Below are positions 1 through 12,502 of a DNA stretch of 64,000 bases, piece by piece. The position numbers were made by a program, and so were the translations under genes. Location: the NCBI GenBank assembly GCA_947561585.1, contig CANNZV010000516.1:124001-188000 (forward strand), written 5' to 3'. Every line of letters starts with the position of its first letter. Positions within the stretch are counted from its first letter, which is position 1. The notes under the pieces are model-generated. The model was not told the origin of the DNA. It searched no databases and saw nothing but the letters and a program-made list of their open reading frames with translations. The DNA comes from Caprella mutica (Eukaryota > Arthropoda > Malacostraca > Amphipoda > Caprellidae).

Positions 1-1394
1 GAAGTTATAGGTGAGAGATTTTATGTGGCCAATCACTAGCTAGAAGGTGTCAGTGAGTGTTTTATTTTAGCCAATCACAAGCTAGAAGGTGTTAGTGAGT
101 GTTTGCTGTAGCCAATCACAAGCTAGAAGGTGTCAGTGAGTGTTTTATTTTAGCCAATCACAAGCTAGAAGGTGTTAGTGAGTGTTTGTTGTAGCCAATC
201 ACAAGCTAGAAGGTGTCAGTGAGTGTTTTCTGTTGCCAATCACAAGCTAGAAGGTGTCAGTGAGTGTTTTCTGTGGCCAATCACAAGCTAAAAGGTGTCA
301 GAGAGTGTTTTTTGTGGCCAATCACAAGCTAGAAGGTGTCAGTGAGTGTTTTCTGTTGCCAATCACAAGCTAGAAGGTGTCAGTGAGTGTTTTCTGTGGC
401 CAATCACAAGCTAGAAGGTGGCAGTGAGTGTTTTCTGGGGCCAATCACAAGCTAGAAAGTGTCAGTGAGTGTTTTCTGTGACCATTCACAAGCTAGAAGG
501 TGTCAGTGAGTGTTTTCTGTGGCCAATCACAAGCTAGAAGGTGGCAGTGAGTGTTTTCTGTGACCAATCACAAGCCAGAAGGTGTCAGTGAGTGTTTTCT
601 GTAGCCAATCACAAGCTAGAAGGTGTCAGTGAGTGTTTTCTGTAGCCAATCACAAGCTAGAAGGTGTCAGTGAGTGTTTTCTGTAGCCAATCACAAGCTA
701 GAAGGTGTCAGTGAGTGTTTTCTGTAGCCAATCACAAGCTAGAATGTGTCAGTGAGTGTTTTCTGTAGCCAATCACAAGCTAGAAGGTGTCAGTGAGTAC
801 GTGTTTTCTGTGGCCAATCACAAGCTAGAAGGTGTCAGTGAGTGTTTTCTGTAGCCAATCACAAGCTAGAAGGTGTCAGTGAGTGTTTTCTGTGGCCAAT
901 CACAAGCTAGAAGGTGTGAGTGAGTGTTTTCTGTGGCCAATCACAAGCTAGAAGGTGTCAGTGAGTGTTTGCTGTAGCCAATCACAAGCTAGAAGGTGTC
1001 AGTGAGTGTTTTCTGTAGCCAATCACAAGCTAGAAGGTGTCAGTGAGTGTTTTCTGTGGCCAATCCCAAGCTAGAAGGTGTCAGTGAGTGTTTTCTGTGG
1101 CCAATCACAAGCTAGAATGTGTCAGTGAGTGTTTTCTGTGGCCAATCACAAGCTAAAAGGTGTCAGAGAGTACGTGTTTTCTATAGCCAATCACAAGCTA
1201 GAAGGTGGCAGTGAGTGTTTGCTGTGGCCAATCACAAGCTAGAAGGTGTCAGTGAGTGTTTTCTGTGGCCAATCACAAGCTAAAAGGTGTCAGAGAGTGT
1301 TTTCTGTGGCCAATCACAAGCTAAAAGGTGTCAGAGAGTGTTTTCTGTGGCCAATCACAAGCTAAAAGGTGTCAGTGAGTGTTTTCTTGTGGCA
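1..1394. repeat. 41-bp tandem array (about 34 units), runs off the left edge
   Basis: Seen directly: unit built on GCCAATCACAAGCTAGAAGG followed by TGTCAGTGAGTGTTTTCTGT, spacing 41 bp (for example 604 to 645). Copies differ by single bases; two (near 799 and 1171) carry the same 4-bp insertion giving GAGTACGTGTTTTC, so these two copies share a recent common origin. The first unit is cut by the window edge and the last one (1375-1400) decays. Each unit has one CCAAT box. No coding potential. Confidence 0.95.
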
Positions 1395-1887
1395 AATCAT
1401 AAGTTCATTTCACGCTTCAAGTATTTTCTTTATAATAACCACTGGAGCTGATTTCACTTCGTGCGGAATTCTTCAAATGAGATTTTCTGTATTTTAATAT
1501 TGTAAATTCGTTATTATATTTTGATATTAAACTAAATTAGTTCAACCGTAATCCATCTGTGTTATTTTATGTTAATAATAAATTAATGTAAATAAATTTG
1601 AAGAATAAAATATTTTATTATCGTATTTTTTTTTTCCTCTTCCAACTGTACTTTATATATGTTCCTGCTTTGAATGCCAGTATCTTTTGAATAATTGTAT
1701 AATATTCTCATCACATAATTGCTGAAACTAAAATGCTAAGTTAATAGTTTGCACCAAATATGGAAGCAAACAAGAAAATGGTATCAATTTAAACTTAGGA
1801 ATTATTGTTCCTTCTTACAGAGATTTTATTAAAAAACTTGTCAACTTAGGCTGGAAGTTTTATATTCGAGGTAACATTTTCCCATTT
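1395..1887. other. AT-rich spacer, nothing recognised
   Basis: Single-copy-looking AT-rich DNA between two tandem arrays. No open frame of note, no palindrome and no transposon motif seen. Confidence 0.6.
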
Positions 1888-4800
1888 GCTATAATTGTTT
1901 TAGAATGTTTGTTTTAGAATGTTTGTTTTAGAAAGTTTGTTTTAGAATGTTTGTTTTAGAATGTTAGTTCTAGAATGTGTGTTTGCTATAATTGTTTTAG
2001 AATGTTTGTTTTAGAATGTTTGTTTTAGAATGTTTGTTTTAAAATGTTTGTTTTAGAATGTTTGTTTTAGAATGTTTGTTTTAGAATGTTTGTTTTAGAA
2101 TGTTTGTTTTTGAATGTTTGTTTTAGAATGTTAGTTCTAGAATGTGTGTTTGCTATAATTATTTTAGAATGTTTGTTTTAGAATGTTTGTTTTAGAATGT
2201 TTGTTTTAGAATGTTTGTTTTAGAATGTTTGTTTTAGAATGTTTGTTTTAGAGTGTTTGTTTTAGAGTGTTTGTTTTAGAATGTTTGTTTTAGAATATTT
2301 GTTTTAGAATGTTTGTTTTAGAATGTTTGTTTTAGAGTGTTTGTTATAGAATGTTTGTTTTAGAGTGTTTGTTTTAGAGTGTTTGTTTTAGAATGTTTGT
2401 TATAGAATGTTTGTTTTAGAATGTTTGTTTTAGAATGTTTGTTTTAGAGTGTTTGTTTTAGAATGTTTGTTTTAGAATATTTGTTTTAGAATGTTTGTTT
2501 TAGAATGTTTGTTTTAGAATGTTTGTTTTAGAATGTTTATTTTAGAATGTTTGTTTTAGAATGTTTGTTTTAGAATGTTTTTTTTAGAATGTTTGTTTTA
2601 GAATATTTGTTTTAGAATGTTTGTTTTAGAATGTTTGTTTTAGAATGTTTGTTTTAGAATGTTTGTTTTAGAATGTTTGTTATAGAATGTTTGTTTTAGA
2701 ATGTTTGTTTTAGAATGTTTGTTTTAGAATGTTTGTTTTAGAATGTTTGTTTTAGAATGTTTGTATTAGAATGTTTGTTTTAGAATGTTTGTTTTAGAAT
2801 GTTTGTTTTAGAATGTTTGTATTAGAATGTTTGTTTTAGAATGTTTGTTTTAGAATGTTTGTTTGAGAATGTTTGTTTTAGAATATTTGTTTTAGAATGA
2901 TTGTTTTAGAATGTTTGTTTTAGAATATTTGTTTTAGAATGTTTGTTTTAGAATGTTTGCTTTAGAATATTTGTTATAGAATGTTTGTATTAGAATGTTT
3001 GTTTTAGAATATTTGTTTTAGAATGTTTGTTTTAGAATATATGTTTTAGAATATTTGTTATAGAATGTTTGTTTTAGAATGTTTGTTTTAGAAAGTTTGT
3101 TTTAGAATGTTTGTTTTAGAATGTTAGTTCTAGAATGTGTGTTTGCTATAATTGTTTTAGAATGTTTGTTTTAGAATGTTTGTTTTAGAATGTTTGTTTT
3201 AAAATGTTTGTTTTAGAATGTTTGTTTTAGAATGTTTGTTTTAGAATGTTTGTTTTAGAATGTTTGTTTTTGAATGTTTGTTTTAGAATGTTAGTTCTAG
3301 AATGTGTGTTTGCTATAATTATTTTAGAATGTTTGTTTTAGAATGTTTGTTTTAGAATGTTTGTTTTAGAATGTTTGTTTTAGAATGTTTGTTTTAGAAT
3401 GTTTGTTTTAGAGTGTTTGTTTTAGAGTGTTTGTTTTAGAATGTTTGTTTTAGAGTGTTTGTTTTAGAATGTTTGTTTTAGAATGTTTGTTTTAGAATGT
3501 TTGTTTTAGAATATTTGTTTTAGAATGTTTGTTTTAGAATGTTTGTTTTAGAATGTTTGTTTTAGAATGTTTGTTTGCTAATGTTTGTTTTAGAATGTTT
3601 GTTTTAGAATATTTGTTTTAGAATGTTCGTTTTAGAATGTTTTTTTTAGAATGTTTGTTTTAGAATATTTGTTTTAGAATGTTTGTTCTAGAATGTTTGT
3701 TTTAGAATGTTTGTTTTAGAATGTTTGTTTTAGAATGTTTGTTATAGAATGTTTGTTTTAGAATGTTTGTTTTAGAATGTTTGTTTTAGAATGTTTGTTT
3801 TAGAGTGTTTGTTTTAGAATGTTTGTTTTATAATGTTTGTTTTAGAATGTTTGTTTTAGAATGATTGTTTTAGAATGTTTGTTTTAGAATGTTTGTTTTA
3901 GAATGTTTGTTTTAGAATGTTTGTTTTGGAATAATTGTTTTAGAATGTTTGTTTTAGAATGTTTGTTTTAGAGTGTTTGTTATAGAATGTTTGTTTTAGA
4001 GTGTTTGTTTTAGAGTGTTTGTTTTAGAATGTTTGTTTTAGAGTGTTTGTTTTAGAATGTTTGTTTTAGAATGTTTGTTTTAGAATGTTTGTTTTAGAAT
4101 GTTTGTTTGCTAATGTTTGTTTTAGAATGTTTGTTTTAGAATGTTTGTTTTAGAATATTTGTTTTAGAATGTTTGTTTTAGAATGTTTGTTTTAGAGTGT
4201 TTGTTATAGAATGTTTGTTTTAGAGTGTTTGTTTTAGAGTGTTTGTTTTAGAATGTTTGTTTTAGAATGTTTATTTTAGAATGTTTGTTTTAGAATGTTT
4301 GTTTTAGAATGTTTTTTTTAGAATGTTTGTTTTAGAATGTTTGTTTTAGAATGTTTGTTTGAGAATGTTTGTTTTAGAATATTTGTTTTAGAATGATTGT
4401 TTTAGAATGTTTGTTTTAGAATATTTGTTTTAGAATGTTTGTTTTAGAATGTTTGCTTTAGAATATTTGTTATAGAATGTTTGTATTAGAATGTTTGTTT
4501 TAGAATATTTGTTTTAGAATGTTTGTTTTAGAATATATGTTTTAGAATATTTGTTATAGAATGTTTGTTTTAGAATGTTTGTTTTAGAATATATGTTTTA
4601 GAATATTTGTTTTAGAATGTTTGTTTTAGAATATTTGTTTTAGAATGTTTGTTTTAGAATATATGTTTTAGAATATTTGTTATAGAATGTTTGTTTTAGA
4701 ATGTTTGTTTTAGAATATATGTTTTAGAATATTTGTTTTAGAATGTTTGTTTTAGAATATTTGTTTTAGAATGTTTGCTTTAGAATATTTGTTATAGAAT

Positions 4801-5050
4801 GTTTGTATTAGAATGTTTGTTTTAGAATATTTGTTTTAGAATGTTTGTTTTAGAATATTTGTTTTAGAATGTTTGTTTTAGAATGTTTGTTTTAGAATGT
4901 TTGTTTTAGAATGTTTGTTTTAGAATATATGTTTTAGAATATTTGTTTTAGAATGTTTGTTTTAGAATGTTTGTTTTAGAATGTTTGTTTTAGAATATTT
5001 GTTTTAGAATATTTGTTTTAGAATGTTTGTTTTAGAATGTTTGTTTGCTA
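1888..5050. repeat. 14-bp tandem array (over 200 units) with higher-order duplications
   Basis: Unit TTTTAGAATGTTTG, 14 bp. Variants (GAATAT, GAGTGT, TTATAGAA, GTATTAG) recur in blocks. Rare marker units show internal duplication: GTTAGTTCTAGAATGTGTG occurs near 1963, 2131, 3124 and 3291, and the marker GAAAGTTTG recurs at 1931 and 3091, an offset of 1160 bp. A second marker, GTTTGCTAATG, appears near 3575 and 4107. The array ends in GTTTGCTATTG, a variant also seen at its start. Non-coding. Confidence 0.95.
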
Positions 5051-6229
5051 TTGTTATGTACTAGGTCTATTTGTAACTGTTAATGAAATAATTTATAAAA
5101 CTGCTGCCAATTTGATAAAACATTATCTGAGATGCTCTGCTCTATACCCAGGGTATGATTGTTGTTGCGTATCATTTCACCTATAACTTCATCAGTACTT
5201 ACCCGATTAACTTTATTTTAATCTTAACTGGAAGAGCATAGCTATGTCTTTATATTGTCCGGGCAGATTAGAGAAATTAGAGTCACTTTCTTTGAAACAT
5301 GATTTTTAGTGGTCTAAAATGTTGTTACTTTGAATTATTTCAAGTAAAATACACCCAGAGCTTTCCTTGGGGTGCGTACCCCCAGGGGCTCCACTCATTT
5401 TCCAATAAGTAATTTTTTATTTCTAAGATTTCTAATTTAACGAAATTAACTTTATTATATTTTTGTTCATGAAATGTTTTTCAATTTAACAGTTAAAGTG
5501 TGAATGGTTTGTTTCAAACATTTCTCTACAATAAAGTTGTTTTTGAAGACGAGTTCAGTTAAAATTATTCAAAAGAAAACTGTTTTGTAAAAAAATGATT
5601 AAATGTATAATCTATTTGTTTATAGTTACTATGTTTCTTATTAATTATTTTCCTTTATAAAATGTTAATTCAAATTAACTCCACAATGCTAAAATTATTT
5701 GAAAGCATTCATTTTAATTGTTAAAATGTGTATGCAAGTTAATTAATATAGTTTTTATTATTTATTATAATAACAGTATTCCCAGCAATTATTAAAAAAT
5801 TTACATAGAATTTTACGTGTGTGATATTTTACCTGTAAACTAATTAATATTTTTTCCCTTCACTCAGGTACGTTGGGGCTATGTTGTAGTGACATCATTA
5901 TGAGTGAAATGAGGGAAATGAGTGAGTATGGATAAATTCATTAGGCTTCACTGAATGATGAATAATTCATTGAAATTATTAGTTCTCTCTTAACTAAAAT
6001 ATACCTACCATAAAAATAAAATTGTAACTTATTATCTAACATAAAAAGAAATATACCAAATATATGCAAATGTAAATATATCATCAATGTTAAAAATGCA
6101 AGGCAGGAATAGAGCATATCATTTCATTAACAGTTTTAATGTTTATTTCAAGAATAATGAGAAATAAACATTAATTTTTCATTTCATGTGATAATTTCTG
6201 TGCAAAGTTTTCATTACTATTAATTATCT
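5051..6229. other. AT-rich spacer with one small GC-rich hairpin
   Basis: Mostly featureless AT-rich sequence. A short self-complementary stretch GGGGTGCGTACCCC lies at 5369-5382 in an otherwise AT-rich context; it is reminiscent of the GC-rich ends of MITE family I in this window but too short to assign. Confidence 0.5.
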
Positions 6230-6420
6230 AGGGTTAGTTTTGAGTTACAGGTCAGTTCCACATTTTCGTTCATTTAAGAAAATGTATAGTTATACATTAT
6301 TTAACCCGTTACTTTAAGTGGCATCCATCAAATGAGGTAGAGTAACGAGTTAAATTGTTAAAAAATATGATTATTTTTATGATCGAAAATTTGGGACTGT
6401 CCGATAATTCGGAACTGGAA
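6230..6420. mobile_element. MITE family A, diverged copy with its own palindromic core
   Basis: Left arm GGGTTAGTTTTGAGTTACAG then GGTCAGTTCCACATTTTCG; right arm has CGAAAATTTGGGACTGTCCG then ATAATTCGGAACT, the inverse complement with mismatches. The centre (6301-6355) is a separate imperfect inverted repeat, TTAACCCGTTACT versus AGTAACGAGTTAA, not the TTGGTATCC core of other copies. It ends about 90 bp before the 15-bp array. Confidence 0.75.
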
Positions 6421-6507
6421 CATGGAAAATTTCATATGGCTATAAATATAAATATCAAACAAATTTGATAAAAAAAAATTAAATTATCAGGTTATTCAAA
6501 GTAAACC

Positions 6508-9500
6508 TTCAGTGTGATGCAGTTCAGAGTGATGCAGTTCAGAGTGATGCAGTTCAGAGTGATGCACTTTAGTGTGATGCAGTTCAGAGTGATGCAGTTC
6601 AGAGTGATGCAGTTCAGAGTGATGCAGTTCAGAGTGATGCAGTTCAGAGTGATGCAGTTCAGAGTGATGCACTTTAGTGTGTTGCAGTTCAGTGTGATGC
6701 AGTTCAGAGTGATGCAGTTCAGAGTGATGCAGTTCAGAGTGATGCAGTTCAGAGTGATGCACTTTAGTGTGATGCAGTTCAGAGTGATGCAGTTCAGTGT
6801 GATGCAGTTCAGAGTGATGCAGTTCAGAGTGATGCAGTTCAGAGTGATGCAGTTCAGAGTGATGCAGTTCAGAGTGATGCACTTTAGTGTGATGCAGTTC
6901 AGAGTGATGCAGTTCAGTGTGATGCAGTTCAGAGTGATGCAGTTCAGAGTGATGCAGTTCAGAGTGATGCAGTTCAGAGTGATGCAGTTCAGAGTGATGC
7001 AGTTCAGAGTGATGCAGTTCAGAGTGATGCACTTTAGTGTGATGCAGTTCAGTGTGATGCACTTTAGAGTGATGCTGTTCAGTGCGATGCAGTTCAGTGT
7101 GATGCAGTTCAGAGTGATGCACTTTAGTGTGATGCAGTTCAGAGTGATGCAGTTCAGAGTGATGCAGTTCAGAGTGATGCAGTTCAGAGTGATGCAGTTC
7201 AGAGTGATGCAGTTCAGAGTGATGCAGTTCAGAGTGATGCAGTTCAGAGTGATGCACTTTAGTGTGTTGCAGTTCAGAGTGATGCAGTTCAGTGTGATGC
7301 AGTTCAGAGTGATGCAGTTCAGAGTGATGCAGTTCAGAGTGATGCAGTTCAGAGTGATGCACTTTAGTGTGATGCAGTTCAGAGTGATGCAGTTCAGAGT
7401 GATGCAGTTCAGAGTGATGCAGTTCAGAGTGATGCAGTTCAGAGTGATGCAGTTCAGAGTGATGCAGTTCAGAGTGATGCAGTTCAGAGTGATGCACTTT
7501 AGTGTGATGCAGTTCAGTGTGATGCACTTTAGAGTGATGCTGTTCAGTGCGATGCAGTTCAGTGTGATGCAGTTCAGTGTGATGCAGTTCAGCGTGATGC
7601 AGTACAGATTGATGCAGTACAGAGTGATGCAGTTCAGAGTGATGCAGTTTAGTGTGATGCAGTTCAGAGTGATGCACTCTAGTGTGATGCAGTTCAGAGT
7701 GATGCAGTTCAGAGTGATGCAGTTTAGTGTGATGCAGTTCAGAGTGATGCACTCTAGTGTGATGCAGTTCAGAGTGATGCAGTTCAGAGTGATGCACTCT
7801 AGTGTGATGCAGTTCAGAGTGATGCAGTTCAGTGTGATGCAGTACAGAGTGATGCAGTTCAGTGTGATGCAGTTCAGAGTGATGCACTCTAGTGTGATGC
7901 AGTTCAGAGTGATGCAGTTCAGAGTGATGCACTCTAGTGTGATGCAGTTCAGAGTGATGCAGTTCAGTGTGATGCAGTACAGAGTGATGCAGTTCAGTGT
8001 GATGCAGTTCAGAGTGATGCACTCTAGTGTGATGCAGTTCAGAGTGATGCACTCTAGTGTGATGCAGTTCAGAGTGATGCAGTTCAGTGTGATGCAGTAC
8101 AGAGTGATGCAGTTCAGTGTGATGCAGTACAGAGTGATGCAGTTCAGAGTGATGCAGTTCAGAGTGATGCAGTTCAGAGTGATGCAGTTCAGAGTGATGC
8201 ACTTTAGTGTGTTGCAGTTCAGAGTGATGCAGTTCAGTGTGATGCAGTTCAGAGTGATGCAGTTCAGAGTGATGCAGTTCAGAGTGATGCAGTTCAGAGT
8301 GATGCACTTTAGTGTGATGCAGTTCAGAGTGATGCAGTTCAGAGTGATGCAGTTCAAAGTGATGCAGTTCAGAGTGATGCAGTTCAGAGTGATGTAGTTC
8401 ATAGTGATGCAGTTCAGAGTGATGCAGTTCAGAGTGATGCAGTTCAGAGTGATGCACTTTAGTGTGATGCAGTTCAGAGTGATGCAGTTCAGAGTGATGC
8501 AGTTCAGAGTGATGCAGTTCAGAGTGATGCAGTTCAGAGTGATGCAGTTCAGAGTGATGCAGTTCAGAGTGATGCAGTTCAGAGTGATGCACTTTAGTGT
8601 GATGCAGTTCAGAGTGATGCAGTTCAGAGTGATGCAGTTCAGAGTGATGCAGTTCAGAGTGATGCAGTTCAGTGTGATGCAGTACAGAGTGATGCACTCT
8701 AGTGTGATGCAGTTCAGAGTGATGCAGTTCAGAGTGATGCACTCTAGTGTGATGCAGTTCAGAGTGATGCAGTTCAGTGTGATGCAGTACAGAGTGATGC
8801 AGTTCAGTGTGATGCAGTTCAGAGTGATGCACTCTAGTGTGATGCAGTTCAGAGTGATGCAGTTCAGAGTGATGCAGTTCAGTGTGATGCAGTTCAGAGT
8901 GATGCAGTTCAGAGTGATGCACTTTAGTGTGATGCAGTTCAGAGTGATGCAGTTCAGAGTGATGCACTCTAGTGTGATGCAGTTCAGAGTGATGCAGTTC
9001 AGTGTGATGCAGTACAGAGTGATGCAGTTCAGTGTGATGCAGTTCAGAGTGATGCACTCTAGTGTGATGCAGTTCAGAGTGATGCAGTTCAGAGTGATGC
9101 ACTCTAGTGTGATGCAGTTCAGAGTGATGCAGTTCAGTGTGATGCAGTACAGAGTGATGCAGTTCAGTGTGATGCACTCTAGTGTGATGCAGTTCAGAGT
9201 GATGCAGTTCAGTGTGATGCAGTACAGAGTGATGCAGTTCAGAGTGATGCACTCTAGTGTGATGCAGTTCAGAGTGATGCAGTTCAGAGTGATGCACTTT
9301 AGTGTGATGCAGTTCAGAGTGATGCACTCTAGTGTGATGCAGTTCAGAGTGATGCAGTTCAGAGTGATGCACTCTAGTGTGATGCAGTTCAGTGTGATGC
9401 ACTCTAGTGTGATGCAGTTCAGAGTGATGCACTCTAGTGTGATGCAGTTCAGTGTGATGCAGTTCAGAGTGATGCACTCTAGTGTGATGCAGTTCAGTGT

Positions 9501-10157
9501 GATGCAGTTCAGAGTGATGCACTTTAGTGTGATGCAGTTCAGTGTGATGCAGTTCAGAGTGATGCACTTTAGTGTGATGCAGTTCAGTGTGATGCAGTTC
9601 AGTGTGATGCACTCTAGTGTGATGCAGTTCAGTGTGATGCACTCTAGTGTGATGCAGTTCAGTGTGATGCAGTTCAGAGTGATGCACTCTAGTGTGATGC
9701 AGTTCAGTGTGATGCAGTTCAGAGTGATGCACTCTAGTGTGATGCAGTTCAGTGTGATGCAGTTCAGAGTGATGCACTTTAGTGTGATGCAGTTCAGTGT
9801 GATGCAGTTCAGTGTGATGCACTCTAGTGTGATGCAGTTCAGAGTGATGCAGTTCAGTGTGATGCAGTTCAGAGTGATGCACTCTAGTGTGATGCAGTTC
9901 AGTGTGATGCAGTTCAGAGTGATGCACTTTAGTGTGATGCAGTTCAGTGTGATGCAGTTCAGAGTGATGCAGTACAGAGTGATGCAGTTCAGTGTGATGC
10001 AGTTCAGTGTGATGCAGTTCAGAGTGATGCACTCTAGTGTGATGCAGTTCAGAGTGATGCAGTACAGAGTGATGCAGTTCAGTGTGATGCAGTTCAGTGT
10101 GATGCAGTTCAGAGTGATGCACTCTAGTGTGATGCAGTTCAGAGTGATGCACTTTAT
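6508..10157. repeat. 15-bp tandem array (about 243 units)
   Basis: Units such as AGAGTGATGCAGTTC, in strict 15-bp register across 3.65 kb. Variants GATGCACTTTAGTGT, GATGCACTCTAGTGT and GATGCAGTACAGAGT mark higher-order repeats; a rare block with GATGCTGTTCAGTGC occurs at 7071 and 7536, offset 465 bp (31 units). Variant use changes along the array: CACTTT dominates to about 7560, CACTCT appears mainly after 7670. Because 15 is divisible by 3, long open frames exist on both strands (for example 6496-10152 minus); they encode only five-residue repeats and are judged fortuitous. Confidence 0.95.
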
Positions 10158-10582
10158 AGTTGTATACTCTTATAATAAGTTTACGAAAAGTACTATAATT
10201 ATTTTAGCGAAGGAAGATCTGAGACACTGAAGTGCATCACACAGAAGTATTTTCAAGCTTCTTAAACACATAAGTTTGTCAAAAATTATAGTTATGAACT
10301 TAATTGTCAGATTTTTTGACTAAGTTTATAGGATAAGCGTGATACACACGAAGGACTTATTTTTTTTTCAGAGAGAAGTTTTGAGTTTACGGTCCCGTTA
10401 GTCTTCTCACTACGAAGAATCCTCAGTAGAATTTATTTATGTGTTTATATGTGTACCTACTATTAATTTATATGTATACCTAATACCCCAGTAGAATTTA
10501 TATTTGTGTGCTTAAAGTGTTTGTGTGCCTCCGTAAAGAAATTTTCATAGTTCTCTAATTTCACATTTTCAAAAAGAAACTT
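10158..10582. other. AT-rich spacer
   Basis: No gene seen. Around 10440-10490 the sequence GTACCTACTATTAATTTATA has loose relatives further on (10735-10890), a degenerate short repeat. Confidence 0.45.
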
Positions 10583-10722
10583 TACTAAACGTAGTGTTTA
10601 TAGATATTTTCAAACAGGTATGAGTACACAAAGACAAATTTGTAACATTTGAAAATAATAGAAAATTAGAGGGCTTTGATTTGAGAAAATTATATCATGT
10701 GGAGATTCTTTTCTTAGATAGT
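10583..10722. repeat. Dispersed repeat K, copy 1
   Basis: Aligns by eye to 55303-55442: both contain a GTAGTG/GTAATG stretch, TAGATATTTT, GTACAC, then GAAAATTAGAG or GGAAATTAGAG, TGATTT and GGAGATTCTTTTCT or GGAGACTCTTTTCT in the same order and spacing. No coding capacity; family unknown. Confidence 0.6.
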
Positions 10723-11034
10723 ATAAATCTATATGTACTTACTATAAATGTATAAGTTCATCCAATTAGTTCATAATATGTACCAACTACATATGTTATG
10801 TACGTACTATGAATTCCTTTGTACCTACTATAAATAGATATATACCTACTATAGATGTATATGTACATACTATAAATTTCTATGTAGCCACCATCAAGGC
10901 TGCCTAGGTATAATTTTGTGTGTATCTGTGCAGTGTCTCAGATGACGTCATCAGATACCCTCTGCCTTTCTCTCCCAATCTAATTTCCTTGGGACAAATG
11001 CACTTCTTCTTCAAAGTCAGAGTCAGTTAGTGTG
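10723..11034. repeat. Degenerate TACCTACTATAAAT repeats
   Basis: Several imperfect copies of TATGTACCTACTATAAAT at 10735-10890 (TACTTACTATAAATG, TACGTACTATGAATT, TACCTACTATAAATAG, TACATACTATAAATTT). Spacing is irregular, about 20-40 bp; an old decayed tandem array. Nothing recognised after 10900. Confidence 0.55.
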
Positions 11035-11296
11035 GAGAGATGGGGATAGTAAGATAGAGAGAGAGGATTTGGAGAGAGAGAAAGAATGGGAGAAGATGGA
11101 GAGAGAGAGAATGAGAGAGAGAAGGATGGGTAGGGAGAGTGAGAAAGAATGGGAAAAGAGAAAGTGAAAGGGAGAAGAGGAAGATAAAGAAAGAATAAGA
11201 TGGAGAGAGAGAGAGAGAGACTGGGAGAGAGAAGATGTAGAGGGTAGAGAAAATGCAGAGGGAGAGAGTTTATGGATAGAGGTTTAGGAGAGAGGA
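11035..11296. repeat. Purine-rich GA low-complexity tract
   Basis: Almost pure A/G on the + strand, built on GAGAGAGA, GGGAGAAG and GATGGAGAG. Simple-sequence expansion with polypurine character. Confidence 0.85.
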
Positions 11297-12239
11297 GAGT
11301 ATGTTGACGAAATACAAAGTGTATGTCTCAAAGAAACAATGAAACGAATTTATTGAGGAATAAGAAAACATAATACACATTAAAAGAATTAAAAGTAGAT
11401 TTCACAGGTATACTTATTCAAGCCCTTTTATAAGTTCCTGCATATTGCAGGACCTTTTCGGGCAATGCAGGTTCTTTTCGGGCAATGCAGGTCTTTACGG
11501 GCTCTAAGCACATAGAGTTATTCATATGTGCTCTAATTGCTAAATGAATTTGTCATCTCCTTTCATTATTTTTTACACATTTATAATTTGCTTTGACTGT
11601 AAATTGATATGTAACTAATCTTCACCGTAAGATATAATCCCTGTTGAGATAAAATTTGTATCTTCTTGCGCAAACGATTCACTTTGCTATTCAGGACTCT
11701 CATTAAAAATTAAAAGCGGTTCTATGACCTCCACATAATAATGGCTGCATCGTTAAAATCGTCCATTTCGATGAGCATTATCCGTTAATTCAAAATAGCT
11801 ACTTATGGAGGTTATGAATTCATCAGCATTTTTCTGTTAGTGACTACAATTAATTTTAAACATTTTATTTATACGTTGCTGATATTTCAGTACTGGGCAG
11901 TTCATTTTCACCCCAAAAATGACGATTCAGTTAAAGAAAGAATATATCTTTGTATTATTTTCACTGTACAATAGCTATTGCAGTATTTACTTCATCTGTC
12001 TCTTCTTAGGTTAAAATAAAAGAGAGAAAGTGATTGAAATTATAAACTCTATTCCTCTCTTAATAACTTTCTGAATTTCTGAATCGTTTGGTATCAAAGG
12101 AATATAATTTACATATTCATTGATGCTATGGATAAAATTCACGGTTGCATCGTTCTACGTACATTGCATATGGAAATATACAAATACTTTATTTGGTTTA
12201 ATATTGTATGTGTATATAATATAGGTATCCATGAGTAAA
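11297..12239. other. AT-rich spacer with a three-unit 20-bp repeat
   Basis: At 11441-11505 a short direct repeat of GCAGGTTCTTTTCGGGCAAT occurs about three times (GCAGGACC, GCAGGTTC, GCAGGTCT starts). A weak inverted pair, ATGACCTCCACATAA near 11727 and TTATGGAGGTTAT near 11803, may be a relic MITE. Otherwise nothing recognised. Confidence 0.4.
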
Positions 12240-12419
12240 ACAAATAATTGTTATATATTTTAGTTGGTATCCATGGTACCTGCAGGTATCATGGATACCA
12301 ACTGATATAAAAAAAAATTATATTGTTTTTTCTTATATTCTCGTGGAAAAAGTAGGAGGAGCTTAGCAAAAAGTCTGGTGGAAAGACTTAAAAAACCCTA
12401 CGTGTGTACAGCCCTTTAG
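12240..12419. mobile_element. MITE family B, right half with palindromic core
   Basis: Contains the core (12262-12303, half-site TTGGTATCCATGGTACCTG, one mismatch in the palindrome), then TTTTTTCTTATATTCTCGTG, AGTAGGAGGAGCTTAGC, GTCTGGTGGAAAGACTT and the end CTACGTGTGTACAGCCCT. The matching left B arm is missing. It lies about 20 bp from a family A right end, so this spot is a composite of two truncated elements. Confidence 0.8.
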
Positions 12420-12439
12420 ATTAACTAGTTAAAATATTA

Positions 12440-12502
12440 AATTATATGTTTTTACTAGATGATCGATAATGTGGAACTGTTCGATAACTCGGAACTTACG
12501 CT
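12440..12502. mobile_element. MITE family A, solo right end
   Basis: GATCGATAATGTGGAACTGT followed by TCGATAACTCGGAACTTAC matches the right arm of family A. No left arm is found nearby. Confidence 0.65.

Noticed and set aside
6492..10230. Open frames of 600-1200 codons on both strands
   Set aside because: Fully explained by a 15-bp repeat lacking stops; five-residue periodicity, no non-repeat domain, both strands open at once.
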